A DNA stretch of 64,000 bases from Paenibacillus apiarius (GCF_017052585.1 NZ_JAFFHZ010000001.1:1-64000), one strand, 5' to 3'; counted from the first letter of the stretch, positions 7,379 to 15,772 are shown. Translations and numbers: made by a program. Notes: generated from the letters alone by a model not told the origin.

Positions 7379-9430
7379 ATGGTGAGGAAAGTGGATAATA
7401 TAAATGTTACTTGGGATGCGGTTAATAAGGGTAGTGCTGTGGTTCTTAGCAATGGCAACTTAACAGCAAAAGTTCCCAATTTTAACAATACTGTTAGAGC
7501 AACAATTGGAAGAAGTACAGGGAAGTGGTATTGGGAAATAACTATTAGTGTATATAATTGGTTGCTTATAGGAATAGTTAACAAAGATGCTAATTTAAAC
7601 TCTAGCAATAGTTCAACACAAAATGTACGATTTTATTGGGAAAACGGAAAAAAGTTGCCTGAGAATGTTTCTTATGGGAAAAATTTTGTTGTTGGAGATG
7701 TAATAAGTGTCCTTCTTAACTTGGATAGTGGAACACTTGAATTTTGGAAAAATGGAGTTAGCCAAGGCGTATCTCATACTAACATCAAGTCTATGGAGGA
7801 GGTTTATCCTGCGGTTTCTGCTCCACAATCAGCAACAACAGAAAGCACAGTAATAGCTAATTTCGGAGATACCTCCTTTGTACATCCTATACCCCAAGGA
7901 TTTTCTTCTTTTGACGGTAGTCAAAGGCATTGGGATAGTAAGTTATTAATCCAATCTTACAGTGGAAAACATCTCTCATTTGAGAACAATATTGATGCGG
8001 CAACAGTAATTCCTAGAATGACATCAAATTCAACACCATCTGGACGAGCATTTGCAAAAGATATCTATTCTGCTCCTTATGATGCGTGGAAAGCATTTAA
8101 TCAAATCGACGATAATGATGGATATTGCTCCAAAAATGGTAGTGCTGGAGTTGGTTTCCTTGCATACGAATTTGCTCAGTACATTCCTGTTTTTAAGTAC
8201 GCAGTACGTAGCATGAATTCATCTGCTGTCCTTAATACAATGCCAAAAGACTGGACTTTTGAAGGAAGCTTTGATGGAGATAAGTGGTATGTATTGGATA
8301 CACAGAAAAATCAAACTTGGACTGCTACAAACACAGATAAAGATTACTACATCAGCAATCCGAAATCTTATAAAATGTATCGTTTGAATTGGACTGCCAA
8401 CAATGGATATACAGGATATACAGGTATCAATGAATTAAAGATGTATCACGGTTCGAATACAGAAACACACATTCCATCAATAAATGAAAAGTACTTCACG
8501 GAGTATGGAATGAACAAAATAACTCAACAAACTCTTAAAAGTGATTATGATCGGGCGCGATTAATCTCTAATAGAGAAAGCAAACTAAACGAAGGCAAAA
8601 CATTTGAGCATGAGATCGATTTGAAGAAATTTAAAGTAAATAGAGTAAATACGATTGTGAGTAAAATGTCTGTGTCTGAAAGTGGGGAGAATTATAAAAA
8701 TATTGCTCCAAAATTAATTCCAAGTGCAGCAGGAACATTTTCTGGAGAAGCTGAAAGCAATCTTTATAAAGCTATTGAGGGAGATGGAATGCTTACTTCT
8801 GGTAAACAAGTAGGATTCTATAGTCCCACACCAAATTCACCAGTAATTTTTATGTTAAAACCAAATGGTTCTGCCATAAAATTAAATAAAATTAGGGTTG
8901 CATTTGGTGTCTCTGATTGGAGTGGAAATACTACAGCCTCTGATTTTGAGGTTCAAGTTTCGAAGAGTAGTACAGCATCAATAGATGAATCACCTGCGAG
9001 CAGTAATTGGGAATCAATCTATGCTATTAGTAACAACTGGTATAAAGATTTTATAGAAATAAAAACGACTACAACAATATATACACCGATGATAAGAATA
9101 ATCGTTTATAAAAGTGCGCATTCTACTTACCTTACAATTAGCGAGGTTGAGGTATATGGAGAAGAAGTAAGTGATCGTTTTTTGATTGAATCTAATAATT
9201 ATGTGTGTACCGTTTCAGACACAGAACTGATTATTCTTCAAAATAAACAATATGATGTTGATATATTTTCTAAATATGGTCAATGGAAAGGTGTCCCTGT
9301 TGATCTAAATGGAAAAATAACAAATAGAATATATGTTTCAAGAGAACCAAGATCTTTAGGAGAAGGAAAAGTATTCAAACAAAAAGTTGATGCAGCAAAT
9401 GTTCCAATCAAAAAAGTATCAATTGAATAA
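7379..9430 (+). CDS. Large adhesin/tail-fibre protein with SPRY and discoidin-like domains
   Basis: 683 residues from the ATG at 7379; a GTG at 7391 is an alternative. Residues about 10-175 form a SPRY/B30.2-type domain: GKWYWEI, GDVISVLLNLDSGTLEFWKN and the closing VIANFGDTSF are characteristic. Residues about 205-360 look like an F5/8 type C (discoidin) domain (DWTFEGSFDGDKWYVLDTQ, then INELKMYHG). A short repeated fibre module follows (about 362-425), then a second discoidin-like domain (about 440-590, ending ISEVEVYGEE) and a final module ending LGEGKVFKQKVD. These folds bind carbohydrate or protein ligands, which fits recognition of a target surface. The gene is clearly more AT-rich than the genes before 6.9 kb and after 11 kb. 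Confidence 0.65.
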   Translation: MVRKVDNINVTWDAVNKGSAVVLSNGNLTAKVPNFNNTVRATIGRSTGKWYWEITISVYNWLLIGIVNKDANLNSSNSSTQNVRFYWENGKKLPENVSYGKNFVVGDVISVLLNLDSGTLEFWKNGVSQGVSHTNIKSMEEVYPAVSAPQSATTESTVIANFGDTSFVHPIPQGFSSFDGSQRHWDSKLLIQSYSGKHLSFENNIDAATVIPRMTSNSTPSGRAFAKDIYSAPYDAWKAFNQIDDNDGYCSKNGSAGVGFLAYEFAQYIPVFKYAVRSMNSSAVLNTMPKDWTFEGSFDGDKWYVLDTQKNQTWTATNTDKDYYISNPKSYKMYRLNWTANNGYTGYTGINELKMYHGSNTETHIPSINEKYFTEYGMNKITQQTLKSDYDRARLISNRESKLNEGKTFEHEIDLKKFKVNRVNTIVSKMSVSESGENYKNIAPKLIPSAAGTFSGEAESNLYKAIEGDGMLTSGKQVGFYSPTPNSPVIFMLKPNGSAIKLNKIRVAFGVSDWSGNTTASDFEVQVSKSSTASIDESPASSNWESIYAISNNWYKDFIEIKTTTTIYTPMIRIIVYKSAHSTYLTISEVEVYGEEVSDRFLIESNNYVCTVSDTELIILQNKQYDVDIFSKYGQWKGVPVDLNGKITNRIYVSREPRSLGEGKVFKQKVDAANVPIKKVSIE

Positions 9431-9459
9431 TAGTTTTATCTAGAAAGGAGTGATGATCT

Positions 9460-10467
9460 TTGAGTATTTTCTATATCAAGATTATTGCAAAAAATACAGG
9501 TGATATTGGTATTGCAGGTATAATTAAACTAAAAGATTATGTAACAGAGGAGTATCTTCCTCTGGATTCGTCAAATATTGTCGAGCATAACATGAATCGG
9601 AGACTTGAAAATATAGATCAACTATTTTCAACAACATGGGGCAGTCCTCCATACTATGAAGGCTCAAGCAAAGGTTACTACATATTAAAAATTAATAGCG
9701 ATAATCAAAAGTTTCAATTGGAGTTATCGAATTGGACAAATACTACTTATGGAAAACCATATGAGGTGCTTGTATCCCTAGATAATAACACTTATCAAAA
9801 AGTAGGAGAAAATAATACAAATGGTGATGGAAAAGAATATTCGTTAGTTCTTAATATCACCACAGAAAGATTGTTTGCAAAAGATACTGATGGCTATAAA
9901 ACATATAGAGATGGATGGGTTTTATTCTCGAATAATGTTCCTAGTGAAGCTGACTATCAAAAGAATGGTATTGAATTAGAAAACTTAAAGCTAATACCTG
10001 AATCAGCATGGGCAGAGCTAAAAGGCGAAATTGAACTCTGTTACTATACAGATGATTCTAATAAAACAGAAACATCATTCAACATCGAAACCGAACCATT
10101 TACTCTTGCTGAAGAGTTTGACGAGCAAATAATCAAAATCATTGAATATACTGAAAACCTTGCACAAGAAGAATCCAGTATCACATTAGAAACTGAACCA
10201 TTTACGTTTTATGATGAAATTGGCGATAGCTTCGATGTTCTATATTACACCGATGATCCAGATGAGACTGAAGCTGAATTAGAGATCAATCATAACTATT
10301 CCCCATGGGATGAACTTGATGGTGATTTTGAAGTAGTGACATGGACAATGGAAGAAGAAACGGAAGGTCAAGAGGAACGAAAGCCCATCTTTAAAGAAAA
10401 GATTGACGATGGCGATTTATACAGCACAAAAGTAGATTTATCAAAAGGAATTGTGAATATGAAGTGA
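9460..10467 (+). CDS. Fibre protein with repeated acidic module
   Basis: 335 residues from a TTG at 9460, supported by AAAGGAG nine bases upstream. The N-terminal half looks like a beta-sandwich of discoidin type (QLFSTTWGSPPYYEGSSKG). A fibre module follows at about 140-190 (YKTYRDGW, then LIPESAWAEL). The C-terminal 130 residues contain three or four copies of an acidic unit of about 40 residues in which LETEPFT-like and DD(P/S)..TE-like patterns alternate. It is AT-rich like its left neighbour. A receptor-binding or spacer role is inferred. Confidence 0.6.
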   Translation: MSIFYIKIIAKNTGDIGIAGIIKLKDYVTEEYLPLDSSNIVEHNMNRRLENIDQLFSTTWGSPPYYEGSSKGYYILKINSDNQKFQLELSNWTNTTYGKPYEVLVSLDNNTYQKVGENNTNGDGKEYSLVLNITTERLFAKDTDGYKTYRDGWVLFSNNVPSEADYQKNGIELENLKLIPESAWAELKGEIELCYYTDDSNKTETSFNIETEPFTLAEEFDEQIIKIIEYTENLAQEESSITLETEPFTFYDEIGDSFDVLYYTDDPDETEAELEINHNYSPWDELDGDFEVVTWTMEEETEGQEERKPIFKEKIDDGDLYSTKVDLSKGIVNMK

Positions 10468-10489
10468 GGCAGTCACTACAGGCTGTCTC
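10466..10489 (+). terminator. Rho-independent terminator
   Basis: GAGGCAG pairs with CTGTCTC (one G-T pair) and is followed by TTTTGTTT. It overlaps the stop codon of the preceding gene and is followed six bases later by the second AATACAAT hairpin. Confidence 0.65.
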
Positions 10490-10494
10490 TTTTG

Positions 10495-10512
10495 TTTGCA
10501 ATACAATGCAAA
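10495..10512 (+). repeat. AATACAAT-loop hairpin, copy 2
   Basis: TTTGC-AATACAAT-GCAAA: the octamer is enclosed by perfect 5-bp arms, and the right arm runs into the ribosome site AAAGGAG of the gene at 10525. It has the same octamer as at 5828 and 12274, but the arms differ in sequence and still pair. Confidence 0.5.
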
Positions 10513-10524
10513 GGAGCTGATTAT

Positions 10525-12273
10525 ATGGCAGAAACAGCAAAGCCTAATATCCCGGACTTAGGAGATTCGTTGCAAATAAAAATTAGTAATAGCCATATTG
10601 CAATCAATGATGAATCTAAGCTATTTGATGGAATTACAAGTATGCAAGGACAATACGGTGTCGTATGCATGTCTACTACCAACCAGTCATTTATAGAATT
10701 TCAGGTTCCAAGGAAATGCAATTTATGGGCAGTTGGAGGATATTACTCAGATAGTGGAGGAAGTTCAGGCAAACAAATAAGACTGCAAAAATGGGATGGG
10801 ACTTCCTATATTGAAGTAGGATTATATAACACAACTAATCATTACGATTGGTTTTTATTGTTTCCTAATTTAGAAAAAGGGCAATATAAAATTACGCCAA
10901 CGGCTAATTATATCGTATTTAATGAGTGGTACGTTGAAAATTTAGTTTTTAATAAAAGTTTAATTGAATTGAATGGTAGCGAATACCGAACATATAGAAG
11001 CTCTGGTTGGAACGAAATAGCTTCCCCTGTAACACCACAACTCTTCGAAGAACACGGAATGACCGATCTATCCATCATTCCATCGGAAGCATGGCATGAG
11101 CTGGCCCAACTCTCCCCCACGATCGAGATCGTTACATACGTTCCAGAGGGCAACAAAGCCAAGCCTTTTACCGAAACATACATGGACATCCCCTTACGTA
11201 TCGACATGACGGCCTTGCCTTTTGAACAGCTTATCGTGCAGCCATCCGATTTTGACTTGCACGGCAGCCTGCTCTCCATCGTTGCCAATAAACTCCCTAC
11301 ACAAGTCTATGACGGCACCTGCAAGTTTATCGTGTCGTTCGATAAAGGCGCTGTGTGGGAAGCTTTCAGAAATGGAAAATGGAAAACAGTGAACGCTGCC
11401 GATATGGAGAATATACGTGAACAAGGAATGAGCTTCAAATCTCTTGCCCACATCAAAGAAAATCACCTCTCGAATAAAGGCAAGCAAATTCGCATCGGCT
11501 ATTTCTTGGACGACAGCATACACCGCGAAGAAGAAGTAAAGCTTGATCATTCGCAGTTCGTGGTGAAATCGGCTCTTGACGATGTCAAATTGGAAGACAT
11601 GACTTTCCATTTGCTCAATACGACAGCGGCAATCCAGCTCCAACTAACCGGAAACAAGCTGACTGGCAAGCTGGATGACCCAGACAAAGGAAAAGTTCAA
11701 TATCGGGTGCTGTTGAATGGCAAGCCATATGATCCTGATAATGGCGAGTTTACGCGTCTGGCTTCTTCCCCCGTGGATATCAACCTCTACATTTCCGAAA
11801 GAGAGATTCTGTTCAATCAGGAAAATAAACTGACGGTCGAGTTTCAAGATTACTGGGGTCAGCCCGATCGATGGGAAACGACGTTTATCGGCACCTATTC
11901 CGGCTTGATGTTTATGGACGAGACCGGCAACTATTACTCGGACACGTTCGGCGGGATATTGAAGTACTTGGACTTCGGAATTATCATCGCAGGCCAAACG
12001 ACCGTGGATCAGAAAGTGGTGGTCAAAAACCAGTTGGGATATGAGATCACCAATCTTACGTTGGAATCGATCGAGGAATCTCTGCCCCAAGGCGTTACCA
12101 TCGAATTGTCACGCTCCAATAAGCCGTTTATCGCCCAGGATAAGCTGCTGTACAGCCAGATTTTTCAGCAGGATGATACGGTTGAATTTTACGTCCGCAT
12201 CGCTACGGTAATAGAAGCAGAGCCAACGGTGAACGGTCAATTTGAAATTCGCGCAAAAGCGGATCGGGTATAA
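10525..12273 (+). CDS. Composite fibre protein with immunoglobulin-like C-terminus
   Basis: 582 residues from the ATG at 10525 (AAAGGAG at 10510-10516); the longer frame from 10492 lies inside the hairpin and is rejected. Residues about 1-145 are beta-rich and encoded by AT-rich DNA. A fibre module follows (about 152-195: YRTYRSSGW, then IIPSEAWHEL), after which the DNA abruptly becomes GC-richer. A second, diverged module pair lies at about 270-360 (VWEAFRNGKWKTV). The C-terminal 100 residues carry the LDFGIIIAGQTTVDQKVVV strand pair of an immunoglobulin-like domain, similar to the protein at 5252. The switch of composition inside one gene suggests exchange of the N-terminal receptor domain. 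Confidence 0.6.
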   Translation: MAETAKPNIPDLGDSLQIKISNSHIAINDESKLFDGITSMQGQYGVVCMSTTNQSFIEFQVPRKCNLWAVGGYYSDSGGSSGKQIRLQKWDGTSYIEVGLYNTTNHYDWFLLFPNLEKGQYKITPTANYIVFNEWYVENLVFNKSLIELNGSEYRTYRSSGWNEIASPVTPQLFEEHGMTDLSIIPSEAWHELAQLSPTIEIVTYVPEGNKAKPFTETYMDIPLRIDMTALPFEQLIVQPSDFDLHGSLLSIVANKLPTQVYDGTCKFIVSFDKGAVWEAFRNGKWKTVNAADMENIREQGMSFKSLAHIKENHLSNKGKQIRIGYFLDDSIHREEEVKLDHSQFVVKSALDDVKLEDMTFHLLNTTAAIQLQLTGNKLTGKLDDPDKGKVQYRVLLNGKPYDPDNGEFTRLASSPVDINLYISEREILFNQENKLTVEFQDYWGQPDRWETTFIGTYSGLMFMDETGNYYSDTFGGILKYLDFGIIIAGQTTVDQKVVVKNQLGYEITNLTLESIEESLPQGVTIELSRSNKPFIAQDKLLYSQIFQQDDTVEFYVRIATVIEAEPTVNGQFEIRAKADRV

Positions 12274-12289
12274 TCTCAATACAATGAGA
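12274..12289 (+). repeat. AATACAAT-loop hairpin, copy 3
   Basis: TCTC-AATACAAT-GAGA: the octamer has perfect 4-bp arms, placed between the stop codon at 12273 and the start of the next gene. Confidence 0.5.
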
Positions 12290-12305
12290 GCGGATGTGAA
12301 TAAAA

Positions 12306-14099
12306 TTGAATGAGTACAATGTTAAAAATGCGGCAAACCGGCTGAGGGGCCAGTTTTATCTCTATGGTTCAGGCAGCGATGATGTGGAATCGACCTTGGT
12401 GGTTGCCACCCGAGCTCGGGAAGACCTTAATGCAAGCCTATCGGTAAAACTCGAGCGAGAGCATGATTTGTCCGCCAGCTTGGAGGTCATATATCGCAGC
12501 AACGGAGATTTGCCTTCCTGCATCCAAGCAATAGCAGCCGAATACTTGCCGGCTTCGCTCGAAGTGAGACCGCACAATCAAATGTTCGGCAAATTCGAAT
12601 TGCTGGAGGCTCCGCGGATTGAAACAGGGTTCCCTGCGCTTGAAGACGCAGCGACCCGCAGCCGTACCGACCTGCAGACGGTTAATTTCGGCGATACGCA
12701 GCAAATGATGATAGGCGCGAATAACGGTGAGGTATTTGATTCATTTGTGAAGTTTGGCCGACTGCACGGCTTAATGCCTGATTTGCATCTGTTAGAAAAG
12801 GCGAAATTGAAGCTATATTATACCGGGACAGTGCCGGACGGCACCAATATTGAGCTGCACCAGCCGCATCGATTCTGGGAAGAGCTTGGAGTTACGCATG
12901 CCAATAAACCCCGCTCCGCCGAGCTCCTGTCAACAGAATATACAATCGATCGCCACAAGCGCTGCATTGAATTCGACGTGCTGGATATCATGAAGCGATG
13001 GCAGGCCGGCAGCTTGGTGAATGAAGGGCTGCTAATCCAATCAGCGAACGATTACCCCGTATATTTCTATACCCGGGAATCAAGCAAGCCGCCGCGTTTA
13101 GAAGTAAAATATATATCAAATCTGATTTACAGCGTCGGCAGAAGCGCGACTGAAGCGACAATGTTCATCTATGGCGTTGGCAATGCAGAACGTTCGGCTT
13201 CGCTCACCGTGCATAGCGACCAGGGCGAGGATTTCAAACAGGCTACTTTATACGTTCACCGGCCAGAAGTGCCTGTTTCTATCGATAGAACGGGAACCAT
13301 TGCCGTCAGTCGAGCGAACCTGCGGACCAGCATGACCGTTGGCATAAGACAAGAAGCTGTCTTGTATGGCAGCATCAGCGTTCCCGATTACGGCGCAGAA
13401 GATCGGGATGCAATCGTTCAGGTCAACACTCCGGAAAAGCATGCCGTACTAACCGTCGATCCGAACATCAGTCTCTCAAGCATGCTGACGGTAGCCAAGC
13501 TCAAACGTTCGAGTCGCCCCGGCCATATCCATATATCGGTTCCGGATCTGCATTCGCGTCTCGAAGTTTCGAAATACACAAGAGCATCCCAATATCTAGA
13601 TGCCTCGCTGACGGTACAAAAAGAAAAAAACGAAGATCGCGAAGCGTTTTTGGTTGTCAATCGACCCGACTTGGACGGAAGGATCACCGTTAGGGCATAT
13701 AAAGAAGAAGATATTGCAGGGCAAATTGAGATTCCGCATTACACGGACCAAGAATCGTTGGTCCATGTTTCTAAGCCTGTCCTTGCATCTGCTCTGGATG
13801 TGAAATATGGGCACTCCCTGAATTCGGCGCTTTATGTGAAGCATCATCAGTATATGGAGTCGTTCATTGATACAAAACAGATTGCTCAGTTGGGAGCGAC
13901 CATAAACATCCGGCAGATTGCCGATTCGCCTGCTCACCTATCCATAAGCAATCCGGATCTGCCGGCTTGCTTGTACCCAAGAGTGTCAGGTGAGAATGAT
14001 CTGGATGCAATCGCAAGAATTCGGAAGAAAAATGCAGCCGACCTGCATGGCCAAATCAACGTAAATGGAGTCGCAAGAGCGTATTACTACATTCTGTAG
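12306..14099 (+). CDS. DNRLRE-like fibre protein with a beta-repeat C-terminal half
   Basis: 597 residues from a TTG at 12306; the ribosome site is weak. Residues about 15-90 hold short beta repeats (ASLSVKLE, ASLEVIYR, ASLEVRPH). Residues about 110-285 look like a DNRLRE domain, with an SFVKFGRL start, KAKLKLYY strand, DVLDIMKRWQAG and the NEGLLIQS ending. From about 290 to the end there are some fifteen repeats of roughly 20-24 residues, each with an (A/S)xLxV or xIxV strand, such as ASLTVHS, ATLYVHR, SMTVGIR and SSMLTVAK. This suggests a long beta-solenoid or stacked-strand shaft. No signal peptide is seen. It is probably a long tail-fibre or tape-like structural element of this locus. Confidence 0.55.
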   Translation: MNEYNVKNAANRLRGQFYLYGSGSDDVESTLVVATRAREDLNASLSVKLEREHDLSASLEVIYRSNGDLPSCIQAIAAEYLPASLEVRPHNQMFGKFELLEAPRIETGFPALEDAATRSRTDLQTVNFGDTQQMMIGANNGEVFDSFVKFGRLHGLMPDLHLLEKAKLKLYYTGTVPDGTNIELHQPHRFWEELGVTHANKPRSAELLSTEYTIDRHKRCIEFDVLDIMKRWQAGSLVNEGLLIQSANDYPVYFYTRESSKPPRLEVKYISNLIYSVGRSATEATMFIYGVGNAERSASLTVHSDQGEDFKQATLYVHRPEVPVSIDRTGTIAVSRANLRTSMTVGIRQEAVLYGSISVPDYGAEDRDAIVQVNTPEKHAVLTVDPNISLSSMLTVAKLKRSSRPGHIHISVPDLHSRLEVSKYTRASQYLDASLTVQKEKNEDREAFLVVNRPDLDGRITVRAYKEEDIAGQIEIPHYTDQESLVHVSKPVLASALDVKYGHSLNSALYVKHHQYMESFIDTKQIAQLGATINIRQIADSPAHLSISNPDLPACLYPRVSGENDLDAIARIRKKNAADLHGQINVNGVARAYYYIL

Positions 14100-14115
14100 C
14101 GAATAGATGAAAGCT

Positions 14116-14140
14116 GAAGCCGTCCCCTTGGGGCGGCTTC
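14116..14140 (+). terminator. Rho-independent terminator
   Basis: GAAGCCG pairs with CGGCTTC, extended by CCCC with GGGG, and is followed by TTATATTTT. Confidence 0.8.
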
Positions 14141-14167
14141 TTATATTTTGAATGTGGAGGATTATAG

Positions 14168-14905
14168 ATGAATACATTTGATTGGAAAAAATACGGTTTT
14201 ACCCGTGTCACCAGTCCATATGGCTGGCGCAATGACCCATTCAACGGCAAGAAAGTTTGTCATACCGGAGTCGATTTAGTCAAATCCCATCAGGCGCCCA
14301 TACACGCTTTTACAGGCGGCGAAGTCGTTCATGCCGGCATGGGAGCTGCAGGAAGCGGCTTTGGCGGCTTCGGCAATGTCGTCGCCGTTAAAGATTCCAA
14401 TGGATATTTGCAATGCTATGCGCATTTGGATAGTATCAGCGTCGCAGCCGGGCAGATTATTCAAGCAGGCCAGGAGCTTGGCACGCAAGGAACGACGGGG
14501 CTCTCCACGGGCTCGCATCTGCACTATGAAGTGCGCAGTACAGCTTCTCCGAGCTTTGGCTTCGGCCGCCATACCGATCCGGGATGCTATTTGTCGTCTT
14601 GCTTTTCCGAACAGTCACAACAGGAATGCACACAAGAGCGCAAGGCAATCCCCATCCGCGTTAACAATCAACCGTTCTGCGAGGGATTTCTGGAAGGAAG
14701 CATTACCTATGCCCCGCTGCGTGCCATCAGCGAGCAATTGGGGGCCCGGGTTGGCTGGGACGGCAAGGAAGCGGCAGTCAATGGAATCCGCATGTTAGGG
14801 GGAAAAATAATCGATGGGCGCACGTACATACCCGTTCGAGCCTTTGAAGAAGCCATTGAAGTCAAGGTAGTGTGGAACGGTCAAGAGGTTAACATTGTCC
14901 AGTAA
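14168..14905 (+). CDS. M23 (LytM-type) endopeptidase with stalk-domain C-terminus
   Basis: 245 residues with TGGAGG at the right distance. Residues about 10-145 are a peptidase M23 domain: zinc ligands H32 and D36 (CHTGVDLV), H86, and the HLH pair at 117-119 (SHLHYEV). These enzymes cut peptide cross-bridges in peptidoglycan. Residues about 160-245 form a copper-amine-oxidase-N-type stalk domain (TYAPLRAISEQLGARVGWDG and TYIPVRAFEEAI). There is no signal peptide, as in phage lysins and tail-associated hydrolases. It closes the tail-like locus and shares the stalk domain with the ankyrin proteins at 437-2970, which hints that both groups bind the same wall structure. Its own terminator separates it from the preceding fibre gene. 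Confidence 0.75.
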   Translation: MNTFDWKKYGFTRVTSPYGWRNDPFNGKKVCHTGVDLVKSHQAPIHAFTGGEVVHAGMGAAGSGFGGFGNVVAVKDSNGYLQCYAHLDSISVAAGQIIQAGQELGTQGTTGLSTGSHLHYEVRSTASPSFGFGRHTDPGCYLSSCFSEQSQQECTQERKAIPIRVNNQPFCEGFLEGSITYAPLRAISEQLGARVGWDGKEAAVNGIRMLGGKIIDGRTYIPVRAFEEAIEVKVVWNGQEVNIVQ

Positions 14906-15104
14906 AATGGACTAAATAATTAATCAACTGAACATTACATTGCCATCTTTGCTGAGGATATTCATTTCATTTCATTGATAAATTATGGTATGTTATAAAC
15001 AGAAAATACCCCTTTTTTAATACCTAATGTTTGATAAATCATCTTTTTAATTTAGTTTGAGTACACTACCCTAAGAGAAATTTTTTAGGAGGTGTGCATC
15101 GTGT
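14906..15104 (+). other. Non-coding AT-rich spacer
   Basis: About 200 bases with no ORF of note. An AGGAGG at 15087-15092 precedes a four-codon reading frame from the GTG at 15101 and the ATG at 15105 of the decayed partner gene. I see no convincing promoter hexamers. Confidence 0.4.
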
Positions 15105-15295
15105 ATGCCGAATGAAGGAGATGAAAAGAAGATGTCTACTGTCATGAATCAAAAATATTCACAGTTGAAAGTAAAACTAGATCAAATTAGCAAAGATGCG
15201 AAATTACTAAAGAGCAAAGCGGTATGATTGTGTTAGATCCAACGAACCGCAACCATCAAGAATGGTATGAAAAAGATGAGTACAAGGGTGATTAA
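15105..15295 (+). pseudogene. Broken small partner (antitoxin-like) gene
   Basis: Two short frames overlap at ATGA. The first (15105-15227, 40 codons; possible start also at ATG 15132 after AAGGAG) ends in KDAKLLKSKAV. The second (15224-15295, 23 codons) reads MIVLDPTNRNHQEWYEKDEY. Joined by one extra base near 15222 they would give a single acidic-tailed protein of about 55-65 residues directly before the PemK-like frame. That size and position fit a MazE-like antitoxin, but I cannot confirm the family. Natural translational coupling of two small proteins is the alternative to a one-base deletion. Confidence 0.45.
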
Positions 15296-15297
15296 AA

Positions 15298-15671
15298 GTG
15301 CCCGAGAATCCCCTTATTTCAGAAATATGGACTACTAAAGTATACTACCGAGACTCATCCGCCCATATAAAGTAAGACCTGTGTTGGTCGTTAATCATGA
15401 TGAAGGATCTGGACAATATACGATTCAAGAAATAACGTCGGTTCCACCAGGTAAAAACTTTTTTGGGACTTTCAAAGAACCCATTATTCAATGGCTATCT
15501 TGTGGCTTGAAAGAGCAATCCTATGTCAAGTGCTACCCTAGTAATACGCACTTAGTAGAGCGCGTAGCACTCCATGAAAAAATAGGGTTGATGGACGAAG
15601 AAGATTTTATCAATATCGTACATAAAATCCTTGATTCGAAAGCAATTGCGGTAGCGACAAAAAAGGTTTGA
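15298..15671 (+). pseudogene. PemK/MazF-like toxin, frameshifted
   Basis: The first 25 codons (GTG at 15298) read ENPLISEIWTTKVYYRDS and then hit TAA at 15373. The frame continues one base back as VRPVLVVNHDEGSGQYTIQE and runs to 15671. RPVLVV(N) is a hallmark of the PemK/MazF mRNA-interferase fold, normally 20-30 residues from the N-terminus, exactly where the break falls. Restoring one base near 15372 would give a protein of about 125 residues of normal length. The gene looks inactivated by a single deletion; a sequencing error cannot be excluded. It has a GGGTG ribosome site at 15286-15290 overlapping the end of the partner frame. Confidence 0.6.
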
Positions 15672-15681
15672 AATTTGACTT

Positions 15682-15706
15682 AGCCCCCATTTAGGTGGCT
15701 TTTTAT
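15682..15706 (+). terminator. Weak terminator
   Basis: AGCC(C) pairs with (G)GGCT around a short loop, followed by TTTTTATTTTA, just after the toxin-like pseudogene. The stem is short. Confidence 0.45.
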
Positions 15707-15738
15707 TTTATATGGCAGTTTCCGCTTAAAAAAGTAAA

Positions 15739-15767
15739 ACCCCTGCCACCGCGAGGATGACAGGGGT
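15739..15767 (-). terminator. Rho-independent terminator of ppiB
   Basis: A 7-bp stem (ACCCCTG with CAGGGGT) with T-runs on the minus-strand side, directly after the stop of ppiB. Confidence 0.8.
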
Positions 15768-15772
15768 CAAGA

